Counted from the stretch's first letter, positions 1 through 7,650 are shown. The stretch is DNA of 11,378 bases from JBBIJR01 sp037445875 (GCA_037445875.1 JBBIJR010000098.1:1-11378), one strand, 5' to 3'. Numbers and translations: made by a program. Notes: generated by a model not told the origin, from the sequence alone.

Positions 1-728
1 CCATCGACGGTACCGTCAGCGAGCTCAACAAAGAAGTCGGCGAAATCGCCCTCGGGTCCCAGTTCTCTCAGGACGTCATCATGATCATCGCCAATCTGTC
101 CCAGATGGAGGCCCGCGTGAACGTCGATGAGAACGACGTGGTGGCGGTGAGCCTCGGCGATTCGGCGGCCATCGAGGTGGATGCGCTGCGGGACCTCAAG
201 GTCAAGGGTTTCGTCACCGAGATCGCTAATTCGGCCAACGTGACGGCCGCCGGAACCCAGGAGGAAAAGACGGAATTCGAAGTGAAGATCGCGGTCGCCG
301 ACCAGGTGCCGAGCCTGCGTCCCGGCATGTCCACCACGTCCGACATCACCACCGATGTCCGCACCAACACGTTGAGCGTACCCATCCAGTGCGTGACCGT
401 ACGTGAGCCCGAACGTCTCAAACGGAAGGAAGGCGTCGAGAAGGACGCGGCCATGGCCAACGACACGGCCAACGAGTTCAAGCCCAACAAGGACGGTGTG
501 GTGGAAATCGTGTTTGTCGTGGAAAACGGTGTGGCCGTGGCGCGTGCCGTCAAAACCGGCATTCAGAGCGAGTCGCACATCGAAATCCTGGAAGGGCTGA
601 AGGAAGGCGACGAAGTCGTCGTGGGCAGCTACCGCGCCATCAGCAAAACGCTGGAAAACGGCTCCCCGGTCACCGTGAACAACGAAAAGAAGACCGTGAA
701 GCGCGACGAAACGGAATCGCAGAACTAG
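1..728 (+). CDS. HlyD/MacA-family periplasmic adaptor subunit of an ABC exporter (5' end missing)
   Basis: The reading frame is open from base 3 at the window edge, so the N-terminus lies outside; 241 residues are visible. Order of parts: the second half of the lipoyl/biotinyl hairpin (IDGTVSEL...VGEIALGS, residues 1-19 of the fragment), the beta-barrel domain (RVNVDENDVVAVSLGDSAAIEVDA, then a stretch ending in LRPGMSTTSDI), and a membrane-proximal domain (VVEIVFVVENGVAVARAVKTGI...EGLKEGDEVVVGSYRAI). The LRPGM motif and the 'V.TG....H.EILEGLKEGDEVV' pattern are typical of MacA/HlyD-type membrane fusion proteins. A charged insert (ERLKRKEGVEKDAAMANDTA) sits in the membrane-proximal domain. By family knowledge such adaptors are anchored in the inner membrane and bridge a MacB-type transporter to an outer-membrane channel. 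The ATPase starts 20 bp downstream, so this is the first visible gene of an exporter operon. The substrate cannot be read from the sequence. Confidence 0.9.
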   Translation, partial: IDGTVSELNKEVGEIALGSQFSQDVIMIIANLSQMEARVNVDENDVVAVSLGDSAAIEVDALRDLKVKGFVTEIANSANVTAAGTQEEKTEFEVKIAVADQVPSLRPGMSTTSDITTDVRTNTLSVPIQCVTVREPERLKRKEGVEKDAAMANDTANEFKPNKDGVVEIVFVVENGVAVARAVKTGIQSESHIEILEGLKEGDEVVVGSYRAISKTLENGSPVTVNNEKKTVKRDETESQN

Positions 729-748
729 CCCCCGGGAGACGGCCGCCG

Positions 749-1474
749 ATGATCATCGACATTCGAAATATCACGAAGATCTACCAGATCGGAACCGAAG
801 AAGTCCATGCGCTCCGGGGCGTGTCGGTCCGGATCGACAAGAACGAATACATTGCGCTGATGGGTCCGTCGGGCTCCGGCAAATCCACAATGATGAACAT
901 CATCGGCTGCCTGGACACGCCCACCAGCGGCGAATACTTCTTTGAAGACCAGGACGTGGCGCGTCTCACGGACGACGACCTGGCGGATATTCGAAACAAA
1001 AAAATCGGATTCGTCTTCCAGAACTTCAATCTGATCCCGCGCTCCGATATCTTTCACAACGTCGAGCTTCCCATGATCTACGGCGGCTTCTCCGCCCAGG
1101 AACGCAAGAAAAAGACGTTGGAGGCGATCGAAAAGGTCGGACTGGCTGATCGTGTGAAGCACAAACCGAATGAATTGTCCGGCGGACAGCGGCAGCGCGT
1201 GGCGATCGCGCGGGCGCTCGTCAACAACCCGTCCATCATCCTGGCCGATGAGCCGACCGGCAACCTGGACTCTAAGACGGGCGAAGAGATCATGAAAGTC
1301 TTCGAGGACCTGTACAAGTCGGGCCAGACGATCATCCTCGTGACCCACGAGGAGGACATCGCGTCCCATGCGCGCCGCGTGGTGCGCCTCAAAGATGGCA
1401 TGGTCGAGGTCGACGAAAAGATTTCCGGCCGCAAGGTCTTCAAGAAAGTCCTCGTGGACGAGTCCCAGGTCTGA
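749..1474 (+). CDS. MacB/LolD-type ABC transporter ATP-binding protein
   Basis: A 241-residue stand-alone nucleotide-binding domain, full length for the family. Motifs seen: Walker A GPSGSGKST (39-47), Q-loop Q91, signature LSGGQ (143-147) followed by RQRVAIARAL, Walker B IILADE (163-168) with catalytic E168, D-loop NLDS (172-175) and H-loop H200 (VTHEED). The 'ADEPTGNLDS' and 'GCLDTPTSGEY' forms are typical of the MacB/LolD/FtsE branch. It hydrolyses ATP in the cytoplasm to drive the two permeases that follow. The ATG has a GGGAG motif about 10 nt upstream. The stop lies 8 bp before the first permease. The last ~20 residues (after VDEKISGRK) form a basic tail beyond the usual domain end. Unlike E. 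coli MacB, the ATPase is not fused to a permease. Confidence 0.95.
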   Translation: MIIDIRNITKIYQIGTEEVHALRGVSVRIDKNEYIALMGPSGSGKSTMMNIIGCLDTPTSGEYFFEDQDVARLTDDDLADIRNKKIGFVFQNFNLIPRSDIFHNVELPMIYGGFSAQERKKKTLEAIEKVGLADRVKHKPNELSGGQRQRVAIARALVNNPSIILADEPTGNLDSKTGEEIMKVFEDLYKSGQTIILVTHEEDIASHARRVVRLKDGMVEVDEKISGRKVFKKVLVDESQV

Positions 1475-1482
1475 AGGGCACG

Positions 1483-2721
1483 ATGCGAAGATTCCTCTAC
1501 GAATGTTCCGAGGCCTTCAAGATCGCGCTGCATGCGATCCGGGCCAACAAGGCGCGCGGGTTCCTCACGACGCTCGGCATCGTGATCGGCATCACCGCCA
1601 TTTCCACGACGATGACGGTGATGGTGGGAATGAAGAAATCCTTTCAGTCCCAATTGTCCGCGCTGGGATCGGACGTATTGTACGTTTCACGCATGCCGTG
1701 GATTCAGACGGATGAGTGGTGGAAGTATCGGGGCCGACGTCAGATCACGATGGAGGAATCCGACAAACTGAAGCGTCTGCTCAATCACAAAGTCGTCGCC
1801 GTCAATCCTACGGTGGGTACGGTGCGGAACATCAAGTTCGAATCCGAAACCTACGAAGACGTCTTCATTCGCGGCACGACCGACCAGGAGTTGTTCACGT
1901 CGACGGCACTGCCGGAATTCGGGCGCTTCATCAATGCCCTCGACGTGCAGAGCGCACGATTCATTTGTGTGATCGGATCGGAAATCCGCGACAAGCTGTT
2001 TGCCAACGTGGATCCCATCGGCAGGAAACTGCGCATCGGCGCGTACAATTTCAGGGTGGTCGGTGTGCTCGAAAAACAGGGCCGGTTCCTCGGCGGCCTG
2101 GGCGGCCCCAACCTCGACGTGCAGGTGTCCATCCCGATCACGACGTTCTTGAAGTGCTTCGGACGCCAGCGGGGACTGCAGCTGGCCGTCAAGTGCGTGT
2201 CCAAGGAAGCGATGGAGGACACGGAGGAGGAGATCATCGGGGCGATGCGGAAGATTCGCAAACTGACTCCGACGGAGTCCGAGAACTTTTCGATCAATCG
2301 GCAGGACACGTTCACCAGGATGTACGACAGCGTGATGGGCGTCGTCGGGATCGTCGGTCTGATGATCACGGGCATTTCGCTGTTCGTGGGAGGCATCGGC
2401 GTCATGAACATCATGTTCGTCTCGGTGACGGAACGCACCCGGGAGATCGGTATCCGGAAGGCCATCGGTGCCCGGCGGCGGACGATCCTGGTTCAGTTCC
2501 TGTTCGAAGCGTCCATGATCTGCCTGATCGGGTGTGCGATCGCGCTGGTGCTCTCTTTCGGGTTGAGCATGATCATCGACGTGTTTCTTGCTGCGACGCT
2601 GTCGTGGGACGTTGTGCTGATGGCGATATTGATTTCCGTCATGGTCGGCGTGCTGTCCGGTTTCTTCCCGGCCCTCAAAGCGGCGCGTCTCGATCCGATC
2701 GAGTCGCTGCGATACGAATAA
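1483..2721 (+). CDS. MacB/FtsX-type ABC transporter permease, first of a tandem pair
   Basis: 412 residues with the four-helix MacB architecture: a cytoplasmic N-terminal segment, TM1 at about 26-48 (FLTTLGIVIGITAIST...), a large periplasmic core at about 49-280, then the FtsX domain with TM2 (about 284-310), TM3 (about 345-366) and TM4 (about 376-400). The conserved cytoplasmic coupling segment TERTREIGIRKAIGARRR occupies 316-333, and the protein ends in the family's typical KAARLDPIESLRYE. The start is supported by an AAGGG motif overlapping the ATPase stop, so translation is probably coupled. By family knowledge MacB-type permeases work as mechanotransmission dimers that push periplasmic substrates (peptides, lipoproteins, macrolide-like compounds) through an adaptor and outer-membrane channel. 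It is clearly paralogous to the next gene, with matching ends but divergent periplasmic cores, so a heterodimer is a reasonable inference. Confidence 0.93.
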   Translation: MRRFLYECSEAFKIALHAIRANKARGFLTTLGIVIGITAISTTMTVMVGMKKSFQSQLSALGSDVLYVSRMPWIQTDEWWKYRGRRQITMEESDKLKRLLNHKVVAVNPTVGTVRNIKFESETYEDVFIRGTTDQELFTSTALPEFGRFINALDVQSARFICVIGSEIRDKLFANVDPIGRKLRIGAYNFRVVGVLEKQGRFLGGLGGPNLDVQVSIPITTFLKCFGRQRGLQLAVKCVSKEAMEDTEEEIIGAMRKIRKLTPTESENFSINRQDTFTRMYDSVMGVVGIVGLMITGISLFVGGIGVMNIMFVSVTERTREIGIRKAIGARRRTILVQFLFEASMICLIGCAIALVLSFGLSMIIDVFLAATLSWDVVLMAILISVMVGVLSGFFPALKAARLDPIESLRYE

Positions 2722-2740
2722 CCGCGGAAGGTGACCTCTT

Positions 2741-3997
2741 ATGCTTAGACTCGATGTCGCTGAAAATATCCGGATGGCGCTGGCGTCCGTTATCGCGCAC
2801 AAACTGCGGTCGCTCCTCACGCTCGTGGGCATTATTGCCGGCGTTGCCTCGATCATCGCTGTCATGACCGGCATTCAGATCATACGCAACAAACTGGAAG
2901 CGGACATGAGCCAGCTGGGCAGCAATACGTTCCAAGTCCAGAAGTGGCCGGCCATGGGCGGCGGGCCGGGTACCAACTGGCGAAAGATCATGCGCCGCAA
3001 GCCCCTCACCATCGAACAGGCCAACATCATCCGGGATCGGGTGCGGGGAGCGGACCTGGTCGGCTCCGAGTTGTGGGAGTTTGGACAGGTACTGGCCCAC
3101 GAGGACAATAAGACCAATCCCAACGTCACGCTCGCCGGCGGCACGCCCGAGTTCCAGATCAATAATAACCAGCTGGTGACGTACGGCCGGTTCATCACGG
3201 AAGAGGACGTGAAGGTTGGCCGCAAGGTCATCGTGATCGGCACGAAGGTGCTGAGCAAGCTGTTTCCCTTCAAGGACCCGCTCGACCAGGAGATCAAGAT
3301 CGGAGGCATCCGATACACCGTCATCGGCGTGTTCGAGGAACTGGGCGAGACCTCCTTCGGCTCCGGCGACAACGTGGCCTGCATGCCCATCACAGCCTTC
3401 ATCGACCAATTCGGTCTGAAAGACAATCAGGGCTTCGACCGCTCGGTAAACATCACGGTGAAGGTTCGTTCCGGCTTCGCAATGGACGACGTTCTGGAAG
3501 AAGTCCGGGGCGTTCTGCGGACGGTACGGCACGTCAAGCCGCTCGACGAAGACGACTTCGACTTCTTCTCCAACGACAGCCTGGTGCGCGCCTTCGGAGA
3601 CATGACCGCCGTGATTCGACTCGTGGCCATCGCCATGGGTGCGATCGCACTCGTCGTGGCCGGAATCGGGATCATGAACATCATGCTCGTCTCGGTGACC
3701 GAGCGGACCAAGGAGATCGGTATTCGGAAAGCCATCGGCGCCCGGCGAAGGGACATTCTTGTGCAGTTCCTGGTCGAGGCGGTGGTCTTGTGCGAGATCG
3801 GTGGGCTCATTGGCATAACCGTCGGCATCGGTCTGGGTAACCTTGTGAGCGTGTTCATGGATGTGCCGTTCACCGTTCCCTACCTGTGGGCGTTCATCGG
3901 ACTCGCGTTCTGCAGCCTTATCGGAATATCGTTTGGACTGTGGCCCGCTTCGAAAGCGGCCCGGCTGGACCCCATCGAATCTCTGCGATGGGAATAG
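2741..3997 (+). CDS. MacB/FtsX-type ABC transporter permease, second of a tandem pair
   Basis: 418 residues with the same layout as its neighbour: TM1 within 'LRSLLTLVGIIAGVASIIAVM' (about 27-48), a periplasmic MacB-like core, and a C-terminal FtsX domain with three helices. The coupling segment TERTKEIGIRKAIGARRR begins at residue 320 and the end is KAARLDPIESLRWE. The ATG is preceded by a GGAAGGTGA ribosome-binding site about 8 nt upstream, 19 bp after the previous stop. The core carries its own sequence (for example a Gly-rich MGGGPGTNW segment near residue 70) and differs clearly from the first permease, so the pair is an old duplication rather than a recent copy. It is the last gene of the exporter operon, and a Rho-independent terminator follows 24 bp after the stop. 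No outer-membrane TolC-like gene is visible in this window. Confidence 0.93.
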   Translation: MLRLDVAENIRMALASVIAHKLRSLLTLVGIIAGVASIIAVMTGIQIIRNKLEADMSQLGSNTFQVQKWPAMGGGPGTNWRKIMRRKPLTIEQANIIRDRVRGADLVGSELWEFGQVLAHEDNKTNPNVTLAGGTPEFQINNNQLVTYGRFITEEDVKVGRKVIVIGTKVLSKLFPFKDPLDQEIKIGGIRYTVIGVFEELGETSFGSGDNVACMPITAFIDQFGLKDNQGFDRSVNITVKVRSGFAMDDVLEEVRGVLRTVRHVKPLDEDDFDFFSNDSLVRAFGDMTAVIRLVAIAMGAIALVVAGIGIMNIMLVSVTERTKEIGIRKAIGARRRDILVQFLVEAVVLCEIGGLIGITVGIGLGNLVSVFMDVPFTVPYLWAFIGLAFCSLIGISFGLWPASKAARLDPIESLRWE

Positions 3998-4021
3998 ACA
4001 GATATTCCGCTTGCTTTGCTG

Positions 4022-4054
4022 AGTCCCGGACTTCCCATCCGGGACTTGTTTTTT
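4022..4054 (+). terminator. Rho-independent terminator of the exporter operon
   Basis: Perfect 9-bp stem AGTCCCGGA / TCCGGGACT (4022-4030 with 4038-4046), 7-nt loop CTTCCCA, followed directly by TGTTTTTT. It lies 24 bp past the second permease stop and 27 bp before the pyrophosphatase start. This separates the exporter operon from the next pair of genes. Confidence 0.88.
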
Positions 4055-4080
4055 GCGCCCGCTTTGAGTAAGTACTCCCG

Positions 4081-4620
4081 ATGAATCTCAAGCACCTGGC
4101 GATCGGTCCGGGCTTTCCCGATTCCGTGTACGCCGTCATAGAGATTGCCGAGGGCAGCCGAAACAAGTACGAATACGATCCGGAGCTGGAGGTGTTCAAA
4201 CTCGATCGTGTGCTTTACTCGGCTGTCCACTACCCGACGGCGTACGGATTCATCCCGAGCACCTATTACGACGACGGGGATCCTCTGGACATCCTGGTCG
4301 TCACGAGCCAGCCGCTGCAGACCGGGGTGGTCGTCGAAGTGCGCCCGGTCGGCGTCCTGCGCATGCGGGACGACAAGGGACCGGACGACAAGATTCTGGC
4401 GGTCGCGGTCAGGGACGAACATTATCGCGAGCTCCTTCGGGTGGAGCAGCTGCCTCATCACCTTCTGGTGGAAATCGAACACTTTTTCGCTACGTACAAA
4501 CATCTCGAGGGCAAGGAAGTACGGAGTTTCGGATGGGAGCCGGCGGAGTTTGCGCGGGCCGCTGTGGAACGAGCTCACAGCCGATATCGCGAGATGACCT
4601 CCAAGGGAACGGCCGGATGA
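4081..4620 (+). CDS. ppa: Soluble inorganic pyrophosphatase (family I)
   Basis: 179 residues, the usual bacterial family I length. It hydrolyses pyrophosphate to two phosphates in the cytoplasm with Mg2+, pulling biosynthetic reactions forward. The signature DGDPLDI lies at 65-71. The active-site residues known from the E. coli enzyme appear at equivalent positions: K29 and E31 (in SRNKYEYD), R43, Y55, D65, D67, D70, D97, D102 and K104 (in RMRDDKGPDDK), with the C-terminal YK pair at 139-140 (FFATYKHLEGKE). All catalytic residues look intact. The ATG is chosen because the N-terminus (GPGFPDSVYAVIEI) matches the family; the ribosome-binding site in front is weak, and no convincing promoter was found between the upstream terminator and the start. 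The stop overlaps the next start as ATGA. Confidence 0.96.
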   Translation: MNLKHLAIGPGFPDSVYAVIEIAEGSRNKYEYDPELEVFKLDRVLYSAVHYPTAYGFIPSTYYDDGDPLDILVVTSQPLQTGVVVEVRPVGVLRMRDDKGPDDKILAVAVRDEHYRELLRVEQLPHHLLVEIEHFFATYKHLEGKEVRSFGWEPAEFARAAVERAHSRYREMTSKGTAG

Positions 4621-5078
4621 GGTCGTTGGATGAGTATACCCATCGTGTAGCGGTCAGCGCTTATGTCGTCTGTGGGGATGAGTTCCTCCTGCTGCGCAGA
4701 GCCCGGAGTCCTGAGATCTGGGGTCCGCCGGGAGGGCGTCTCCTTCCCGACGAGGACCCGAATCTGGGTGTCTTGCGTGAAACCCTGGAAGAGACCGGTC
4801 TTGTGGTGACCATCATTGGCATCGCGGGCATCTGGTACGGCGACTTTGGCCGGGGGACATACATGTCCATAGACTACCTGACCGTGACGGACGACCGAAA
4901 CGTCATACTATCCGATGAACATTCGGATTACCGGTGGGCCAGCGTCCAAGTCCTGAGTTCCGGACAACCGCCCCTGGGGACGACGTCACCGTCCTACACG
5001 CTGCGCGATTTCGATCACGCTTGGAAACTCGCTTGCAACCTTCGCGCCCGGGAGTCCGCAGGCGGACAAATCGAATAA
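4617..5078 (+). CDS. Nudix hydrolase
   Basis: 153 residues. The Nudix box G-x5-E-x7-RE-x-xEE-x-G-hydrophobic is complete at 40-62: G40, E46, then RETLEETGL at 54-62. Only the residue after RE is polar (T) where a hydrophobic one is common. The box glutamates (E58, E59) that bind Mg2+ are present. Family members cleave nucleoside diphosphates linked to another moiety; the substrate cannot be told from the box alone. The start is the ATG at 4617-4619, which overlaps the pyrophosphatase stop as ATGA. An open frame exists further upstream but lies inside the pyrophosphatase gene, and the protein from this ATG aligns naturally with the Nudix fold (RVAVSAYVVCGDEFLLLRRA as the first strands). Coupling to a pyrophosphatase fits a role in nucleotide clean-up, which is inference. 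No terminator was seen directly after the stop. Confidence 0.92.
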   Translation: MRSLDEYTHRVAVSAYVVCGDEFLLLRRARSPEIWGPPGGRLLPDEDPNLGVLRETLEETGLVVTIIGIAGIWYGDFGRGTYMSIDYLTVTDDRNVILSDEHSDYRWASVQVLSSGQPPLGTTSPSYTLRDFDHAWKLACNLRARESAGGQIE

Positions 5079-5086
5079 AAATATGC

Positions 5087-5115
5087 TTGACATTATTTCG
5101 CTTGCTTTTTACATT
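5087..5115 (+). promoter_or_regulatory. Sigma70-like promoter for the Asp-box/T9SS protein gene
   Basis: TTGACA (5087-5092), 17-nt spacer, TACATT (5110-5115; 4 of 6 to TATAAT), in an AT-rich stretch starting right after the Nudix stop. It would start transcription near 5122 and leave a leader of about 250 nt before the start at 5374. This is a pattern match only; the sigma consensus of this lineage is unknown. Confidence 0.5.
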
Positions 5116-5287
5116 CATGATACATACATAATACACATCGTAAACGACTAGCGCTCATCTTTAGGGTTTTCTGAAGCACTGCTCTTCCGTTTCTGGTTGA
5201 GTGGTATTGTTGTCTCTACAAGACGTTTTGTTTTTTGGCAGATTGGCCTTGGCTTTGTAAGATCCACAGTTTCAAACTTGGACTAAG

Positions 5288-5307
5288 AAAGGAGGTTACG
5301 AAGGAGG
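5288..5307 (+). promoter_or_regulatory. Tandem Shine-Dalgarno motifs in the leader
   Basis: Two strong anti-16S complements lie 13 nt apart: AAAGGAGG near 5288-5294 and AAGGAGG at 5301-5307. The second is 6 nt upstream of a TTG codon (5314) that is in frame with the large secreted-protein gene and would add 20 residues before its signal peptide. The main start at 5374 has its own AAAGGAG. The pair may be a ribosome standby or leader site, or an alternative start. Confidence 0.5.
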
Positions 5308-5359
5308 CTCTACTTGTTCTTCCCTAATCCAATCCACTTCATTCAGTTAACTCTTAACA

Positions 5360-5365
5360 AAGGAG
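5360..5365 (+). promoter_or_regulatory. Ribosome-binding site that decides the start at 5374
   Basis: AAGGAG followed by an 8-nt spacer and ATG. This placement gives a protein that begins directly with a canonical signal peptide (MALKKLFILAL...), so this start is preferred over the in-frame upstream TTG at 5314. Confidence 0.75.
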
Positions 5366-5373
5366 TTAGAAAT

Positions 5374-7161
5374 ATGGCATTGAAAAAACTATTCATCCTG
5401 GCGCTGACCGTTGGCGTAGTCTTCAGCCTGGCGGCCTTCTCAAGCTCAGGGCCGAAGTACGTCAAGTACAGCAAGCCGGCGTACAAAGTTCACCCGGACG
5501 ATGTCGCAACGAAGTCAGTGCCGAACTTCCAGGTTCCGAATTCACGCAGGACCATGGTCATCAATTCCGATTCCGTTGGTTTCACTTATTATGACTTTGG
5601 TTCGAACGGAAACTCCAAGCGTAATATCTGGAACTACGGCGACGGCACCGCATCGGTGGGTCGTATGGCATCGTCGACGTGGGACGGCGGTGGAACCGCG
5701 GCTCGTGGGACCTACTGGGCGTACTACGATGGATTAGCCTGGACGGAGGACTGGATCCGCGTCGAAACAGTCCGCAAAGGCTGGGGCAACATCGGCGTAC
5801 TGCCGGATCGCAAGGAAGTCCTTGTTTCGCACACCGGAGGATTCCTGGAGCGGGCCCAGACTGCCAATACGTTTGGTTGGGATGAGTTCTCCGCCATGGG
5901 TTCCGGGACCTGGCCGTCGATGGTAATGTCCGGCACGACCTGCCACTTTATCGCAACGGACGGCGCTAATGAAGGTCCGCAGTACAGCAAGATTACCGAC
6001 GTGGGAGGCACGCCGACCGTGGCCGTAGATCACATGGACCTGCGCTTTGCCACCGGCCTTGCCGACTCGTTGCGGGCTGCAGACGGCTATGATATCGTCG
6101 CCAACGGCAACAACCTCTATGTTGTGACGGTAAGCGAGGGTTCCTTATTTAGTGGAGTTTCCGGCACGGTCTTTGGCAATGTGTATTTGATGACTTCGAC
6201 GGACGGCGGCACGACCTGGGCCTCCACGGCTGTGCACACGAACGGTGGAACGTTCCCACAGGAGCGCTGCTTTGTCGATCCGTACATCTTTCTGGACGGC
6301 TCGGGCAATCCGCACATCATTTTCAGCACGTTGACGGCCATTGCCAATGACGACGAGTTGTACTACTCGGACAACAATGCGATCATGCACTGGAGTGCTG
6401 CAACGGGGTTGGATGTTGTGGTCGATCTGGGTACGCATCTTCCGAACTGGGTCTCGGACTCAACGACGGTAGTTGGTGCCGATCAGAATATCGGCTACCT
6501 TGGTGTGCCGTCCGGTGGTGTGGATGCCAGCGGGACGCTGTATGTGACGTTCCAGGGCGTTCATGCATTGGATGACACCGCCGCACAGGGTCTTGGCGGC
6601 ACCATGGCGTTCTACTATCATATGTACGCCTGCGCGTCGGAAGACGGTGGCAATACCTGGAATACGCCGACCGACCTGAGCGGTGGTTCTACGTATGGAT
6701 GGGACTACACGTACCCGAGTATGGCGGGATGGGTAGGCAGCACGGCCAACAGCGATGACTACTGGGCCGTCGTCAATGTGGACCAAACGCCGGGCAGTGG
6801 ATTCCAGGCCGGTTACGAGAATTCGGTCGGAGTCCGGGTGGTCAGGGCTGCCGAAGAAGATATCACGGGAATTGGGACGCCGAAAAACGTGCTCCCGACG
6901 GATGTCACCCTGCGGCAGAATTATCCGAATCCTTTCAACCCGGGCACGTCCATTGCCTATGATCTGAGCAAGGACGCCAGGGTCGAGTTGAAGGTCTACA
7001 ACGTCCTCGGCCAGGAAGTGGCTACGCTGGTGAAGCAATTCCAGACGGCCGGTTCCTACAACGTGCGATTTGATGCCAGCGGCCTCGCCTCGGGCATCTA
7101 CTTCTACACGCTGAAGGCCGGAAACGTGACCAAGACCAAGAAGATGCTGTTGGTCAAGTAA
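5374..7161 (+). CDS. Secreted Asp-box (BNR) repeat protein with T9SS type A sorting domain
   Basis: 595 residues from the ATG at 5374. The N-terminus is a signal peptide (MALKK, then the hydrophobic LFILALTVGVVFSLAAF). The body is rich in G, S, T, D, W and Y, as in beta-propellers, and contains two exact Asp-box motifs S-x-D-x-G-x-T-W: S275-W282 (STDGGTTW) and S422-W429 (SEDGGNTW). These are typical of sialidase/BNR-type propellers. No sialidase active-site signature (an FRIP-like motif or Arg triad) was recognised, so an enzymatic role is not claimed. The last ~89 residues (from about 507) are a T9SS/Por secretion-type sorting domain: QNYPNPFNPGTSIAYDLS, VELKVYNVLGQEVATLV, GLASGIYFYTLKAG, ending KTKKMLLVK. 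By family knowledge such domains are recognised and cleaved at the outer membrane, releasing or anchoring the cargo at the surface. The gene is monocistronic, with a promoter at 5087 and a terminator at 7188. The ligand is unknown. Confidence 0.88.
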   Translation: MALKKLFILALTVGVVFSLAAFSSSGPKYVKYSKPAYKVHPDDVATKSVPNFQVPNSRRTMVINSDSVGFTYYDFGSNGNSKRNIWNYGDGTASVGRMASSTWDGGGTAARGTYWAYYDGLAWTEDWIRVETVRKGWGNIGVLPDRKEVLVSHTGGFLERAQTANTFGWDEFSAMGSGTWPSMVMSGTTCHFIATDGANEGPQYSKITDVGGTPTVAVDHMDLRFATGLADSLRAADGYDIVANGNNLYVVTVSEGSLFSGVSGTVFGNVYLMTSTDGGTTWASTAVHTNGGTFPQERCFVDPYIFLDGSGNPHIIFSTLTAIANDDELYYSDNNAIMHWSAATGLDVVVDLGTHLPNWVSDSTTVVGADQNIGYLGVPSGGVDASGTLYVTFQGVHALDDTAAQGLGGTMAFYYHMYACASEDGGNTWNTPTDLSGGSTYGWDYTYPSMAGWVGSTANSDDYWAVVNVDQTPGSGFQAGYENSVGVRVVRAAEEDITGIGTPKNVLPTDVTLRQNYPNPFNPGTSIAYDLSKDARVELKVYNVLGQEVATLVKQFQTAGSYNVRFDASGLASGIYFYTLKAGNVTKTKKMLLVK

Positions 7162-7187
7162 TCCGACGCGTTCTTCAAGTTTGTGAG

Positions 7188-7221
7188 AAAGGCGGTCAGT
7201 CAACTGGCCGCCTTTTTCTTT
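7188..7221 (+). terminator. Rho-independent terminator of the secreted-protein gene, disrupted by intron insertion
   Basis: 12-bp stem AAAGGCGGTCAG / CTGGCCGCCTTT (7188-7199 with 7204-7215, one G-U wobble), TCAA loop, continuing into TTCTTT. It begins 26 bp after the stop codon. The T-tract runs directly into the 5' end of the group II intron at 7222. Terminator hairpins are the known landing sites of group IIC introns. Confidence 0.9.
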
Positions 7222-7650
7222 GTGTGCCAAGCATGTTCGACCACTTGGAGGTGCAAGTCCTCTACTCAACCTGATGGAGGTGAAGAGTTAGCGAAGGGCA
7301 AGGGCGTCATCGCGAGATGAGGTCTGAAGGAAGCGTGGAGCAAACACGCGAGCCGATGAACAAGAACCGGATAAGAGGCATACGACGTCGGACGAGTGAG
7401 CAATTGATTACGAAGTCCATATCCATCAAGGGCGTTGGTAGTAAATCCGGCGGTTGTGCGTGGAAGGTGATCGAGCTTACCTTGGGAGATCTGCCGTTTG
7501 TCCCGAAACGTTGGGACTGAGGGTTGAGCGATCAGCCCTGAGCGGACGGCAGAAGTCAGCAGAAGGCATAGTAGATGCAGGTAACGAGTCAACCTTGAAG
7601 GACAGGATGAGAGCCTCGTCACATCGAAGGCCGGAACGGTTTAAGGAGAG

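Noticed and set aside
1687..2874. Long minus-strand open frame (395 codons) opposite the first permease
   Set aside because: It is the antisense shadow of a clear permease gene. The product is rich in H, R, D and Q with no domain, as expected from the complement of GC-rich coding DNA.
4533..4616. Upstream extension of the Nudix reading frame
   Set aside because: It lies inside the pyrophosphatase gene; the ATGA overlap at 4617 gives a natural coupled start and a normal Nudix length.
5054..5067. Hairpin GTCCG-CAGG-CGGAC near the Nudix stop as a terminator
   Set aside because: Only 5 bp, inside the coding sequence, and followed by A-rich rather than T-rich sequence.
5314..5373. TTG start adding 20 residues to the secreted protein
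   Set aside because: As the main start it would bury the signal peptide; the ATG at 5374 has its own SD. It is kept only as a possible alternative start.
6460..7269. Minus-strand open frame of 269 codons opposite the Asp-box protein
   Set aside because: It crosses the terminator and the intron boundary and is antisense to a well-supported gene.
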